Shown: piece by piece, positions 1 to 8,572 of the stretch
Position numbering within the stretch: position 1 is the stretch's first letter
How the letters are laid out: each line of letters starts with the position of its first letter
Source of the DNA: Leisingera daeponensis
GTDB lineage: Bacteria > Pseudomonadota > Alphaproteobacteria > Rhodobacterales > Rhodobacteraceae
Direction: 5' to 3'
NCBI RefSeq assembly: GCF_019801465.1
Contig: NZ_JAHVJA010000008.1
Location: forward strand, 124,001-188,000
DNA: 64,000 nucleotides
Made by a program: the position numbers and the translations under genes
The notes under the pieces: model-generated
What the model saw: the letters and a program-made list of their open reading frames with translations, nothing else
Told to the model about the DNA's origin: nothing
Database searches by the model: none

Positions 1-1
1 C

Positions 2-505
2 TTGATGGCATCTGTTCTGGCCGCACCTGTATTCGCCCAGGGCGCGCCAGAACCGCCGATGACTTATGAACGGCTGGGGCGGATTCTCTTTGCTCTGGAT
101 GACAAGGCGCAGCCGGTCGGGCGTGGGTTTCAGCTGAGTATCTCCGGGGTGCCGATGCTGGTTGTTACTGACCCGGCAGCGGACCGGATGCGGGCGATGG
201 TGCCGCTGCGCCCCGCAGAGGGGCTGACTGCGGAAGAACTGATGCGTATGATGCAGGCCAACTTCGACACCGCGCTGGATGCGCGCTATGCAGTTGCCAA
301 GGGGCAGTTGTGGGCGGTGTTCATTCACCCCCTGTCGCCGCTGCAGAAGGATCAGCTGATTTCCGCGCTGGGCCAGACAGTTAACATCGCGCGCACTTAC
401 GGAACGCTCTACACCGGCGGGGCCCTGCAATTCGGCGGCGGCGACAGCCCGGGGATACAGCGCCAGCTGATTGAGGAATTACTGAAAAAGGGGGAGGAGA
501 TCTGA
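2..505 (+). CDS. Small secreted protein of unknown function, 5' end at window edge
   Basis: I do not recognise this protein. The reading frame is open to the left edge, so the true start may lie outside the window; TTG at 2 or ATG at 5 are the first possible starts. The visible N-terminus looks like the end of a signal peptide, with a plausible cleavage after the VFAQ segment, so the product is probably exported to the periplasm. The rest (about 150 residues) is a mixed alpha/beta globular domain with no cysteines and no obvious catalytic motif. It stops at 505, some 165 bases before the M20 hydrolase, and does not obviously belong to that operon. Coding bias matches the neighbours, so I take it as a real gene. 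Confidence 0.6.
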   Translation: MMASVLAAPVFAQGAPEPPMTYERLGRILFALDDKAQPVGRGFQLSISGVPMLVVTDPAADRMRAMVPLRPAEGLTAEELMRMMQANFDTALDARYAVAKGQLWAVFIHPLSPLQKDQLISALGQTVNIARTYGTLYTGGALQFGGGDSPGIQRQLIEELLKKGEEI

Positions 506-671
506 GGCCATGCCCGGTTTCCTGCGGGCTGCGTCTGCCCCAAAGTCGTCAGTACGATTTTCGCCGGAAATTGGCGAATACAGAATGAATTTCGTCACCT
601 GAAAATCGTAATATTACGAACCAAGTCACGAGCGGCAGCTATTTTCGCCGCACGTAGCTTGGAGAGTGCAT

Positions 672-1826
672 ATGGCAAGCTTTCAGGAGCGCCTGACCGA
701 GATGCGCCGGGATTTTCACCGGCACCCTGAACTTGGCTTTCAGGAAGACCGCACCAAGGCAAAGGTGGCGGAACAGCTTCGCTCACTTGGCCTGGAAGTG
801 CATGAGGGCGCTGGCGTCATCGGGCTGCTGAGCGCTGGGGCGGGCAACCGTGCCATCGGTTTGCGCGCAGACATGGATGCGCTGCCGATCACCGAAACCT
901 CTGTTCATGATTATGTCTCCGAAGCGCCCGGCAAAATGCATGCCTGCGGGCATGACGGTCATATGACGATGCTTCTTGGGGCTGCGGAGCGTCTGGTGCA
1001 GGAGAAGGGGTTTGACGGCACCGTCGTATTCATCTTCCAGCCGAACGAGGAACACGGTCTGGGCGCGCAGGCGATGATCGCGGAAGGGCTGCTGGAACAA
1101 TTTCCGATCGAGGAAGTCTATGCAATCCACAACCTGCCCGGCGCACCAGCGGGGCAGGTCTCGACCCGGCCCGGCCAGATCTGCAACAGCGAAAGCCTCT
1201 TTGAAATCACCGTCAAGGGGCAGGGCGGCCATGCTTCGATGCCGCAGGCGGGGGTGGATGCCATTACCGTCGGAGCCGAGATGGTCCTGGCGCTGCAGAC
1301 CATCGTCGCGCGCAAGCTGGCACCGGGTGCCGGCGCGGTGGTGTCAGTGACCGAATTCGTGACCGACGGCCAGCGCAACGTGCTGCCAGGCCTCGCAGTG
1401 CTGAAAGGCGACGTGCGCGCGAGGGTGCCCGAAGACCGCGAGGCAATCGAGCGCTTTATGCGCCAGATTGCCGCCGGTGTCGCCGCGACCCACGGGGTGG
1501 AAGCCGAGGTGAGCTTTAACACCGAGTTTGTCGAGACCATCAATGCGGCAGAACCTGCTGAGGCCGCCTGCCGGGCGGGTGAGGCCGCAGGCTGCGAAGT
1601 GATCCGCAACCGCCCGCCGATGAGCTTTTCCGAAGATTTCGCCCATTTCACGGCTGCCGTGCCGGGCTGCTTCCTGCTCCTGGGGAATGGCGAGGAGGGG
1701 CCTTACGGCAAACCGCTGCATTCGGCGGATTATGATTTCAACGACGCGCTGCTGCCCATCGGTGCGGAGTTCTGGGTGCAGCTGGTGCGTGACCGGCTGC
1801 CTGCCGAAAAGGCCTGGCCGCGTTGA
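672..1826 (+). CDS. M20 family amidohydrolase (aminoacylase/hippurate hydrolase type)
   Basis: A 384-residue cytoplasmic zinc hydrolase that should cleave an N-acyl or amide bond on an amino acid. Family hallmarks are visible: the N-terminal RRDFHRHPELGF segment (about 12-24), the metal-binding HACGHDGH motif at about 90-97, the QPNEEHG carboxylate pair near 127-128, YAIHNLPG near 150 and the C-terminal LHSADYDFND histidine. The inserted dimerisation domain starts at about 175. GTG at 666 is possible, but ATG 672 has a well spaced GGAG at 661-664 and is preferred. It is followed by M24 hydrolase and maleate-isomerase-family genes on the same strand, which suggests a small catabolic operon for an N-acylated or cyclic amino acid derivative. 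The substrate cannot be told from sequence. Confidence 0.88.
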   Translation: MASFQERLTEMRRDFHRHPELGFQEDRTKAKVAEQLRSLGLEVHEGAGVIGLLSAGAGNRAIGLRADMDALPITETSVHDYVSEAPGKMHACGHDGHMTMLLGAAERLVQEKGFDGTVVFIFQPNEEHGLGAQAMIAEGLLEQFPIEEVYAIHNLPGAPAGQVSTRPGQICNSESLFEITVKGQGGHASMPQAGVDAITVGAEMVLALQTIVARKLAPGAGAVVSVTEFVTDGQRNVLPGLAVLKGDVRARVPEDREAIERFMRQIAAGVAATHGVEAEVSFNTEFVETINAAEPAEAACRAGEAAGCEVIRNRPPMSFSEDFAHFTAAVPGCFLLLGNGEEGPYGKPLHSADYDFNDALLPIGAEFWVQLVRDRLPAEKAWPR

Positions 1827-1950
1827 ACCGGTCTGCTGCCGCAGCTGAAAATGAACTTCGGGGCGCTCAAGGGCGCTCCAGCGCGGCCAGCCGGTTCCGG
1901 AGATTCCTCCGGTCCGGCGGCCATGGCCGCGAACAAGAAAGGAAATGATC

Positions 1951-3117
1951 ATGCCCGAGGCTCCCGCCCGCGGTTTTCCCGAGTCTGAATTTGCCGCCCG
2001 AACAGAAAAAGCGCAGGCGTTAATGGCCGCGCAGGGGCTGGATGGGCTCCTGTTGCTGACCGAACCGGAGGTGCGCTACTTCAGCGGTTTCCACACGCTG
2101 TTCTGGCAAAGCCCGACGCGGCCCTGGTTCCTGTTCGTGCCGCCCGCAGGCAAACCCATAGCTATAATCCCGGAAATTGGTGCAGACCTGATGCGCCGCA
2201 CCTGGATTGAAGACATTCGCACCTGGAGCGCGCCTGCGCCTCAGGATGATGGCATCAGCCTGCTGACGGAGCTGCTGTCGCCGATTGCCGGGCGGGGCGG
2301 CTCCATCGGACTGATGAAAGGTCATGAGACCTCGCTCCGGATGCCGCTGGGCGACTACGAGCGGCTGATGGCGGCGCTGCCTGGGCTGAAAATTGCGGAT
2401 GCGACGCCGCTGGTGCGCGGTCTGCGGATGGTGAAGTCCGCAGCTGAGATTGAAAAACTGCGCCATATCTGCGGCATAGGCTCGCGCACATTCGCGCGGG
2501 TGCCGCAGATCGCCCATGAGGGTCAGCGGTTTGAGGATTTGTTCCGCGCCTTCCGGCGCGAGGCGCTGGCGCAGGGTGCTGACGATGTGCCCTATCTGGT
2601 CGGCGGCGCCGATCAGGGCGGATACAGCGATGTGATCTCGCCGCCGACAGGGCGGCCTTTGCAAACGGGCGACATCGTGATGTTGGACACTGGTTCCAAC
2701 TGGGACGGATACTTCTGCGACTTCGACCGAAATTTTGCCATCGGCCGGGCGGATGAGTTGTCGCGCCGCGCTCACGACGTGCTGTGGCGTGCGACCGAAG
2801 CCGGGATTGCTGCGGCGAAACCCGGTGCCACCTGCCGCGAACTGTTCGAGGCGATGCAGTCCGTGATAGCAGAGATGGACGATCAGGGCGGCGACGTGGG
2901 GCGGCTGGGCCACGGGCTCGGGATGCAGCTGACCGAATGGCCCTCGCATGCGGCCTTTGATGAAACGGTAATCGAGGAAAACATGGTGCTGACCCTGGAA
3001 CCCTCGCTGGGTTACGGCGAAGGCCGCATCATGGTGCATGAGGAAAACATCGTGGTGCGGGCAGATGGCGCGGAACTGCTGACAGAGCGCGCAGCCCCGG
3101 AACTGCCGGTGATCTGA
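1951..3117 (+). CDS. M24 family metallopeptidase (Xaa-Pro peptidase/creatinase-like)
   Basis: A 388-residue pita-bread-fold hydrolase. The N-terminal creatinase-type domain (about 1-150) is followed by the M24 catalytic domain. Metal ligands can be placed in VMLDTGSNWDGYFCDFDRNF-like text (two Asp), GRLGHGLGMQ (His), LTLEPSLGYG (Glu) and MVHEENIVV (Glu). ATG 1945 is possible, but the AAGAAAGGA ribosome site at 1936-1943 favours ATG 1951. In such proteins the same fold serves dipeptides, creatine or ectoine-type compounds, so calling it a proline peptidase would be too strong. It lies between an M20 hydrolase and a maleate-isomerase-family gene, 13 bases ahead of the latter, and is probably co-transcribed with both. 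Confidence 0.87.
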   Translation: MPEAPARGFPESEFAARTEKAQALMAAQGLDGLLLLTEPEVRYFSGFHTLFWQSPTRPWFLFVPPAGKPIAIIPEIGADLMRRTWIEDIRTWSAPAPQDDGISLLTELLSPIAGRGGSIGLMKGHETSLRMPLGDYERLMAALPGLKIADATPLVRGLRMVKSAAEIEKLRHICGIGSRTFARVPQIAHEGQRFEDLFRAFRREALAQGADDVPYLVGGADQGGYSDVISPPTGRPLQTGDIVMLDTGSNWDGYFCDFDRNFAIGRADELSRRAHDVLWRATEAGIAAAKPGATCRELFEAMQSVIAEMDDQGGDVGRLGHGLGMQLTEWPSHAAFDETVIEENMVLTLEPSLGYGEGRIMVHEENIVVRADGAELLTERAAPELPVI

Positions 3118-3130
3118 GGGAGAAGCGGCA

Positions 3131-3886
3131 ATGAGACTCGCTTATGATACGGATGAAGGCGTCGGCACCCGCGCGATCCTGGGTGTGATCGTGCTGGAGA
3201 CCGACGAAACGCTGGAGCCGGAGTTTTCCCGGATGATGGCTCAGGAGGGTGTGGCACTCTACCACAGCCGTATCCCGATGGTCCCAGAGGTCCGCCCGGA
3301 GACGCTGGCGAAAATGCAGGCGGACCTGCCGGCCTCGGCGCGGCTGTTCCCTTCCATGCCGGATTTCGATGTGATCGGCTATGGCTGCACTTCAGCCTCG
3401 ACGGTGATCGGCTCGGCCAAGGTGGCCGAAGCCGTGCAGACTGTTCTTCCTAACACCAAGGTGACCGACCCTCTGGCGGCAATCATCGCGGCTGGCAAGG
3501 CGCTCGGCGCTGTCCGGTTCGGGTTTGTGACCCCGTACCTGCCAGTGGTCTCCGCGCAGATGCGGGCTAAGCTGGAGGAGGCGGGGTTTGAAATTGCGGG
3601 TTTCGGCTCGTTTGAGCAGAAGGATGACCGGGTGGTGGCCAGGATCACCGAGGCGGCAATCGCGGAATCGGCTTATCAGGTGGCCACTCAAGGAGAGTGC
3701 GACGCAATCGTGATTTCCTGCACCAACCTGCGCTGTTTGCGGGTGATCCCTGAAATTGAGGCGCGGACCGGGGTGCCGGTGATTTCCAGCAACCAGGCGC
3801 TGGGCTGGCATATGCTGCGTCTTGCGGGTGTTGAGGACCCTCAGCCGCAGTTCGGTAAGCTGTTCACCCGGGGATTGATTGCCTGA
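3131..3886 (+). CDS. Maleate isomerase / Asp-Glu racemase superfamily enzyme
   Basis: A 251-residue cytoplasmic protein of the superfamily holding maleate cis-trans isomerase, arylmalonate decarboxylase and hydantoin racemase. The two cysteines used by this fold are present: Cys86 in GYGCTSAS and Cys197 in VISCTNLRC. Two-cysteine members usually catalyse isomerisation or racemisation rather than decarboxylation. ATG 3131 has GGGAGAAG just upstream. The gene follows the M24 hydrolase by 13 bases. A pathway in which the M20 and M24 enzymes release a dicarboxylate or amino acid that this enzyme isomerises would fit, but that is inference. Confidence 0.82.
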   Translation: MRLAYDTDEGVGTRAILGVIVLETDETLEPEFSRMMAQEGVALYHSRIPMVPEVRPETLAKMQADLPASARLFPSMPDFDVIGYGCTSASTVIGSAKVAEAVQTVLPNTKVTDPLAAIIAAGKALGAVRFGFVTPYLPVVSAQMRAKLEEAGFEIAGFGSFEQKDDRVVARITEAAIAESAYQVATQGECDAIVISCTNLRCLRVIPEIEARTGVPVISSNQALGWHMLRLAGVEDPQPQFGKLFTRGLIA

Positions 3887-3920
3887 CAGGGGGAATTCAT
3901 CCGGATTCTCCGGAGGCAGC

Positions 3921-3946
3921 ACTGCGGCAGACTGTCCTGCCGCAGT
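3921..3946. terminator. Possible terminator hairpin after the hydrolase operon
   Basis: A perfect 10-bp stem (ACTGCGGCAG pairing with CTGCCGCAGT) with a 6-base loop sits 35 bases past the racemase-family stop codon. There is no T-run after it on the plus strand, so it is a weak candidate for an intrinsic terminator and may only be an RNA-stabilising end structure. Confidence 0.4.
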
Positions 3947-4032
3947 TCACAGTCTGTGCTTGTAATCAGCCTGCCGATCGCAACAGACTGGCTCCCGAAA
4001 CCTGACCCGTGCCCTGCAAAGAGGACACCTGG

Positions 4033-5595
4033 ATGCCCGCTGCCTGCCCCGACGACTGTCCCCAGAACCGCAACGTTCTGTTCATCATCATCGATCAGCT
4101 GCGCGCAGACTGCGTGTTCGGGGCATTGGCGGAGCATGTAAAGCTGCCGAATATCCGCAGCTTCATGCAGGAGGCGGTATCGTTCAAAAGGCATTACTCG
4201 GTGACCAATCCCTGCGGGCCGTCGCGGGCGTCGATTCTGACCGGGCAGTATGCGATGAACCACCGCTCGGTCCGCAACGGCACGCCGCTGCGCCACGACA
4301 CCCCGAACATCGCTACAGAAATGCGCAAGGCAGGCTATCTGCCAATGCTGTTCGGCTATACCGACACCTCACAGGATCCGCGTGCCTATGATGCCAACGA
4401 TCCGGCGCTCAGGACGTATGAATACCCGATGAACGGGTTTCATGAGATGACCGAGATGCGGCTGGAGATGTCCTATCCGTGGCAATCGCATCTGATGAGC
4501 CGCGGCTATAAATTCAAAAATTACTGGGACGTCTACAAGCCGGTTTCACCCTCTGGCAGCGCGCCCAGGCTGAACGATCCTGCGCTGTATTCGGCAGAGG
4601 ACAGTGATACCGCGTTCCTGACCAACTCCTTCCTTGGGAAGATGGCTGCCTATCACAAGGAAAGCTGGTTTGCGCATCTGACCTATATCCGGCCGCACCC
4701 GCCGCTGGTGGCGCCAGAGCCCTACAACAGCATGTATGATCCCGCCGGCCTGCCATTGCCGCAGCGGCTGGCGACACCGCAGGAAGAAAGCGCTCAGCAT
4801 CCGTTCTTTGATCCGCTGCTGCGCAAAAGCACCGCTGCCAGTTTTGTCGAGGGTTTCCCGGACCTTGAGCCGACAGATGAGAACATCCGGACGCTGCGGT
4901 CGGTCTATCTTGGGTTGGCGACCGAAGTCGACCATCATCTCGGGCGGGTGATCCAGTTCCTGAAGGACACGGGCCAGTATGACAGCACAATGGTGGTGAT
5001 CACCGCGGACCACGGCGAGATGCTCGGCGACCGCCACTCCTGGGGCAAGATGACGGTCTATGACGCCGCCTATCACACTCCGCTGATTATCCGGATGCCG
5101 GGTAATGAAAAGAATGCTGGCGCTCGCATCTCCCGGATCACCGAGTCCATCGACGTGACACCGACCATCCTCGAATGGGTTGGGCAGGAAGTGCCGAATT
5201 CCATGGACGGCAGGTCTCTGCTGCCGCTCTTGCATGGAGAAGTGCCGAAGGACTGGCGGCCGTATTCTTTCTCTGAACTGGACTTCTCGGACCCGCTGGA
5301 ACCGACGCTGTGGCAGCAGGAGCTTGGCACCACGGCCAGCGACTCATGCCTGGGCATCCTGCGGGATGAGCGGTTCACACTGGTCGAGTTCGCTGCTGAT
5401 CTGCCGCCGATGCTGTTTGACAGCCAGGGGCGCGGGGAGCTGGAGAATGTGGCGGCTTGGCCCGAATACTCCGAGGACCTCTGCCGGCTGACCCGGCAGA
5501 TGCTGCGCCACCGGATGCGGAATATGGATCATACGCTGTCGCTGACCGCAATCACAGGTGACGGCGCACGCAGCAAGCCCCGGTTCCAGCGGTAA
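4033..5595 (+). CDS. Sulfatase / phosphonate monoester hydrolase family enzyme
   Basis: A 520-residue member of the alkaline-phosphatase-like sulfatase superfamily. The formylglycine signature CGPSR starts at Cys61, and the metal Asp of NVLFIIIDQLRAD is Asp21; the second metal cluster is TADHGEMLGDRHSWGK in the C-terminal half. The YIRPHPPLVAPEPYNSMY segment and the CGPSR (rather than CTPSR) context are closer to phosphonate/phosphodiester monoesterases of the PMH type than to classical arylsulfatases, and it does not resemble choline sulfatase BetC. No signal peptide is visible, so it is probably cytoplasmic. GTG 4009 is in frame, but AAAGAGG at 4018-4024 places the start at ATG 4033. Activity needs a formylglycine-generating enzyme, not seen in this window. 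Confidence 0.87.
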   Translation: MPAACPDDCPQNRNVLFIIIDQLRADCVFGALAEHVKLPNIRSFMQEAVSFKRHYSVTNPCGPSRASILTGQYAMNHRSVRNGTPLRHDTPNIATEMRKAGYLPMLFGYTDTSQDPRAYDANDPALRTYEYPMNGFHEMTEMRLEMSYPWQSHLMSRGYKFKNYWDVYKPVSPSGSAPRLNDPALYSAEDSDTAFLTNSFLGKMAAYHKESWFAHLTYIRPHPPLVAPEPYNSMYDPAGLPLPQRLATPQEESAQHPFFDPLLRKSTAASFVEGFPDLEPTDENIRTLRSVYLGLATEVDHHLGRVIQFLKDTGQYDSTMVVITADHGEMLGDRHSWGKMTVYDAAYHTPLIIRMPGNEKNAGARISRITESIDVTPTILEWVGQEVPNSMDGRSLLPLLHGEVPKDWRPYSFSELDFSDPLEPTLWQQELGTTASDSCLGILRDERFTLVEFAADLPPMLFDSQGRGELENVAAWPEYSEDLCRLTRQMLRHRMRNMDHTLSLTAITGDGARSKPRFQR

Positions 5596-5689
5596 AACGC
5601 CCAACCGGATCCGTTGGTACCAGAGGGAAACGCCTCCGCAGGCTGTCAGGCTCGGGGTGCTGGCGGCGGGCGGCCGGCAGTTCCCGCTT

Positions 5690-5735
5690 TTGCAAGTCAT
5701 TCTCAATTTCATTGACAGTTGAGAATGACTTGCAA
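5690..5735. promoter_or_regulatory. Perfect inverted repeat upstream of sitA: candidate Mur/Fur operator
   Basis: Two perfect 17-base arms (TTGCAAGTCATTCTCAA at 5690-5706 and its reverse complement at 5719-5735) flank a 12-base spacer, 40 bases ahead of the sitA start codon. Each arm contains GAATGA-type half sites of the kind recognised by the Fur family regulators Mur and Fur in alphaproteobacteria. A sit operon is a classical Mur target, so Mn- or Fe-dependent repression is the likely role. The repressor gene is not in the window. Confidence 0.7.
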
Positions 5736-5774
5736 TAACAGTGCATCAAAGACATCTTCAAAACGGAGAATCGG

Positions 5775-6677
5775 ATGTTCCCGAACCTGCTCAAGACAGT
5801 GTCCGCCGCCGCCATCGCGGCCGTCGCCGCCAGTGCCGCCATGGCTGAAGACAAGATGAAGGTTGTCACCACCTTCACCGTGCTGGCCGATATGGCTGCC
5901 AATGTGGCCGGGGATGCGGCTGAGGTGGTCTCGGTCACCAAACCGGGGGCGGAGATCCACGGCTATGAGCCGACACCGCGCGATATCGTACGGGCTTCTG
6001 ACGCCGACCTGATCCTGTGGAATGGCATGAATCTGGAGCTGTGGTTCGAACAGTTCCTGTCGAACTTGGACAATGTGCCCTCCGTGACCTTGACCGACGG
6101 CATCGACCCGATCCCGATCGCGGCCGGCTCTTACGAGGGCAAGCCCAACCCGCATGCTTGGATGGGTCTTGATAACGCGCTGATATATATCGACAATATA
6201 GTCGAGGCCTTTGCCGAGCACGACCCGAAAAACGCCGCGATCTACGTCAAGAACGCCGGGGAATACAAGGACAAGCTGCGTGCCACCATCGAGCCGCTGC
6301 GCCGTGCCATCGCGGAAATCCCTGAAGACAAGCGCTGGCTGGTGACCTGCGAAGGCGCCTTCAGCTACCTGGCCCGCGATTTCGGCATGAAGGAACTGTA
6401 CCTGTGGCCGATGAACGCCGATCAGGTCGGCACCCCGCAGCAGGTGCGTTCGGTGATCGACGGTGTGCGCGCCAACGACATTCCGGTGGTGTTCTGCGAA
6501 AGCACCGTGAACACCGCCCCGGCTGAACAGGTGGCGCGGGAAACCGGTGTGGCCTATGGCGGCGAGCTTTATGTCGACTCCCTCAGCGAGGCAGACGGCC
6601 CGGTGCCGACCTACCTGGACCTGCTCAAGGTCACCTCTCAGACCGTGGCCCGCGGCCTGACCGAAGTGACCAACTAA
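5775..6677 (+). CDS. sitA: Mn/Fe ABC transporter, periplasmic metal-binding protein
   Basis: A 300-residue cluster A-I substrate-binding protein. Residues 1-24 form a signal peptide ending AAMA. The four metal ligands of the Mn-type proteins (PsaA/MntC/SitA) line up as His62, His127, Glu193 and Asp268, with spacing matching the known family. The His-rich loop typical of ZnuA zinc binders is missing, which favours manganese or ferrous iron over zinc. It opens a four-gene operon (binding protein, ATPase, two permeases) and lies 40 bases behind a strong inverted repeat that looks like a Mur/Fur box, so it should be induced on metal shortage. Confidence 0.9.
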   Translation: MFPNLLKTVSAAAIAAVAASAAMAEDKMKVVTTFTVLADMAANVAGDAAEVVSVTKPGAEIHGYEPTPRDIVRASDADLILWNGMNLELWFEQFLSNLDNVPSVTLTDGIDPIPIAAGSYEGKPNPHAWMGLDNALIYIDNIVEAFAEHDPKNAAIYVKNAGEYKDKLRATIEPLRRAIAEIPEDKRWLVTCEGAFSYLARDFGMKELYLWPMNADQVGTPQQVRSVIDGVRANDIPVVFCESTVNTAPAEQVARETGVAYGGELYVDSLSEADGPVPTYLDLLKVTSQTVARGLTEVTN

Positions 6678-6701
6678 AGCCGCCCTTTTTCATATCCAAG
6701 T

Positions 6702-6725
6702 GCCCCGCAGCGGAAGTTGCGGGGC
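6702..6725 (+). terminator. GC hairpin between sitA and sitB
   Basis: GCCCCGCA at 6702-6709 pairs with TGCGGGGC at 6718-6725 in the short gap after sitA. No T-run follows. Such hairpins after a binding-protein gene commonly stabilise the upstream message or partly terminate, giving more binding protein than membrane components. That role is inferred. Confidence 0.5.
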
Positions 6726-6776
6726 GTTCCATTTCACAAAACACAATTTCTGTGTGTAACTCTGCGGGAAAGCCCC

Positions 6777-7694
6777 ATGCTTGATGCCAGCGAGACCCAC
6801 ATCATGAACACCAGCGCCGCACCTGCGGACGGCGGGATTGCCGCACAGAATGTCACCGTCACCTACCGCAACGGCCATACCGCGCTGTGGAATGCCAGCT
6901 TTGGCATTCCCCGCGGCACCGTCACCGCGCTTGTCGGGGTGAACGGCGCGGGCAAGTCGACGCTGTTCAAGGCGATCATGGGGTTTGTTCCGGCTGCGCA
7001 AGGCGAAATCCGCATCCTCGGCATGACGGTCAAAGAGGCGCTGCGCAAGAACCTGGTCGCCTATGTGCCGCAGTCGGAGGAGGTAGACTGGGCCTTTCCG
7101 GTGCTGGTCGAGGATGTGGTGATGATGGGCCGCTATGGCCACATGGGCTTTCTGCGCCGCTCCAAACCCGCCGATCACGAGGCGGTCGATCAGGCGCTGC
7201 GCCGGGTCAACATGCAGGACTTTCGCCACCGCCAGATCGGTGAGCTGTCCGGCGGCCAGCGCAAACGGGTCTTCCTGGCCCGCGCGCTGGCCCAGGACGG
7301 GCAGGTGATCCTGCTGGATGAACCCTTCACCGGTGTCGATGTGAAGACAGAAGAGCAAATCATCGCCCTCCTGCGCGAGTTGCGCGAGGAGGGCCGGGTG
7401 ATGCTGGTTTCCACCCACAACCTCGGCAGCGTGCCGGAATTCTGTGACCGCACCGTGCTGGTCAAGGGCACGGTGCTGGGCTACGGGCCGACCGAGACCA
7501 CCTTTACCCGCGAGAACCTGGAGCATGCCTTCGGCGGCGTTCTGCGCCATTTCACCCTAGGCGGCGACGCGCTGCATGACGATGGCGACACCCGCGAGGT
7601 CACTATCCTGACCGACGACGAGCGCCCCTTTGTTCAGTACGGCGAAAAGACCCAGACCAGCGAAAGCAAGGGCGAGGGCGGAGGGCAGCAGTGA
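6777..7694 (+). CDS. sitB: Mn/Fe ABC transporter, ATP-binding protein
   Basis: A 305-residue ABC ATPase energising uptake of the metal bound by the upstream protein. Walker A (GVNGAGKST), the signature LSGGQRKR, Walker B ([12 protein letters not shown]) and the switch histidine in STHNLG are all intact. The frame is open from 6717, but ATG 6777 (MLDASE...) or 6804 are better starts; 6777 has a GGGAAAG just upstream. The C-terminal tail of about 50 residues past the ATPase core is charged and probably accessory. The stop codon overlaps the start of the next permease (TGATG), which indicates translational coupling. Confidence 0.9.
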   Translation: MLDASETHIMNTSAAPADGGIAAQNVTVTYRNGHTALWNASFGIPRGTVTALVGVNGAGKSTLFKAIMGFVPAAQGEIRILGMTVKEALRKNLVAYVPQSEEVDWAFPVLVEDVVMMGRYGHMGFLRRSKPADHEAVDQALRRVNMQDFRHRQIGELSGGQRKRVFLARALAQDGQVILLDEPFTGVDVKTEEQIIALLRELREEGRVMLVSTHNLGSVPEFCDRTVLVKGTVLGYGPTETTFTRENLEHAFGGVLRHFTLGGDALHDDGDTREVTILTDDERPFVQYGEKTQTSESKGEGGGQQ

Positions 7695-8572
7695 TGGAAT
7701 ACCTGCTGGAGCCGTTCACCTACGGCTACATGACCAATGCGATGTGGGTGTCGGCGCTGGTCGGCGGCGTTTGCGCCTTCCTGTCCGCCTATCTGATGCT
7801 CAAGGGCTGGTCGCTGATCGGCGACGCGCTCTCGCACTCGGTGGTGCCGGGCGTGGCAGGGGCCTACATCCTGGGCCTGCCCTTTGCGCTGGGCGCCTTC
7901 ATCGCCGGCGGGCTGGCAGCGGGCGCGATGCTGTTCCTGTCGGAACGCTCTGGATTGAAGGTGGATGTGATCATCGGCCTGATCTTCACCTCCTTCTTCG
8001 GCCTTGGCCTGTTTATCGTCTCAATCAGCCCGATGTCGGTCTCGGTGCAGACGATCACCATGGGCAATATCCTGGCGATCACGCCCGAGGATACGCTGCA
8101 GCTGGCGATCATCGGCTTTGTGTCGCTGGCGGTGCTGCTGGCCAAATGGAAGGACCTGATGGTCACTTTCTTTGACGAAAACCACGCCCGCACTATCGGG
8201 CTGCGGCCCGGGCTGCTCAAGGCGGTGTTCTTTGTGCTGCTGTCGGCCTCCGTCGTGGCGGCGATGCAGACCGTAGGGGCGTTCCTGGTGATCGCCATGG
8301 TGGTGACACCCGGCGCCACCGCCTATCTGCTGTGCGACCGTTTCCCGCGGCTGATCATGGTGTCAGTGCTGATCGGCGCGGTCACCAGCTTCCTTGGGGC
8401 ATACGCCAGCTACTTCCTGGACGGCGCCACCGGCGGCATCATCGTGACGCTGCAAACGCTGATCTTCCTGATAGTCTTCATCTTCGCCCCGAAACACGGG
8501 CTGCTGGCGGCCAAGCGCAAGGCGCGCGAGGCGCTGAAACGCGGCCCTGTGGCACAAGAAGGGGCTGCGTGA
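7694..8572 (+). CDS. sitC: Mn/Fe ABC transporter, first permease
   Basis: A 292-residue inner-membrane protein of the ABC-3 (ZnuB/MntB/SitC) family, with about eight hydrophobic segments and the family motifs LKGWSLIGDALSHSVVPG near the N-terminus and AMQTVGAFLVIAMVVTPGA in the second half. It starts by overlapping the ATPase stop codon and in turn overlaps the next permease at 8572. With the adjacent permease it should form the heterodimeric channel. Confidence 0.9.
   Translation: MEYLLEPFTYGYMTNAMWVSALVGGVCAFLSAYLMLKGWSLIGDALSHSVVPGVAGAYILGLPFALGAFIAGGLAAGAMLFLSERSGLKVDVIIGLIFTSFFGLGLFIVSISPMSVSVQTITMGNILAITPEDTLQLAIIGFVSLAVLLAKWKDLMVTFFDENHARTIGLRPGLLKAVFFVLLSASVVAAMQTVGAFLVIAMVVTPGATAYLLCDRFPRLIMVSVLIGAVTSFLGAYASYFLDGATGGIIVTLQTLIFLIVFIFAPKHGLLAAKRKAREALKRGPVAQEGAA

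Noticed and set aside
4033-5595. Choline sulfatase (BetC) as identity for the sulfatase, given the bet genes
   Set aside because: The sequence around CGPSR and the overall layout resemble phosphonate/phosphodiester monoesterases, and the gene lies outside the bet cluster.
5775-6677. Zinc-specific ZnuA assignment
   Set aside because: There is no His-rich loop, and the ligand set His, His, Glu, Asp is that of Mn/Fe-type proteins.
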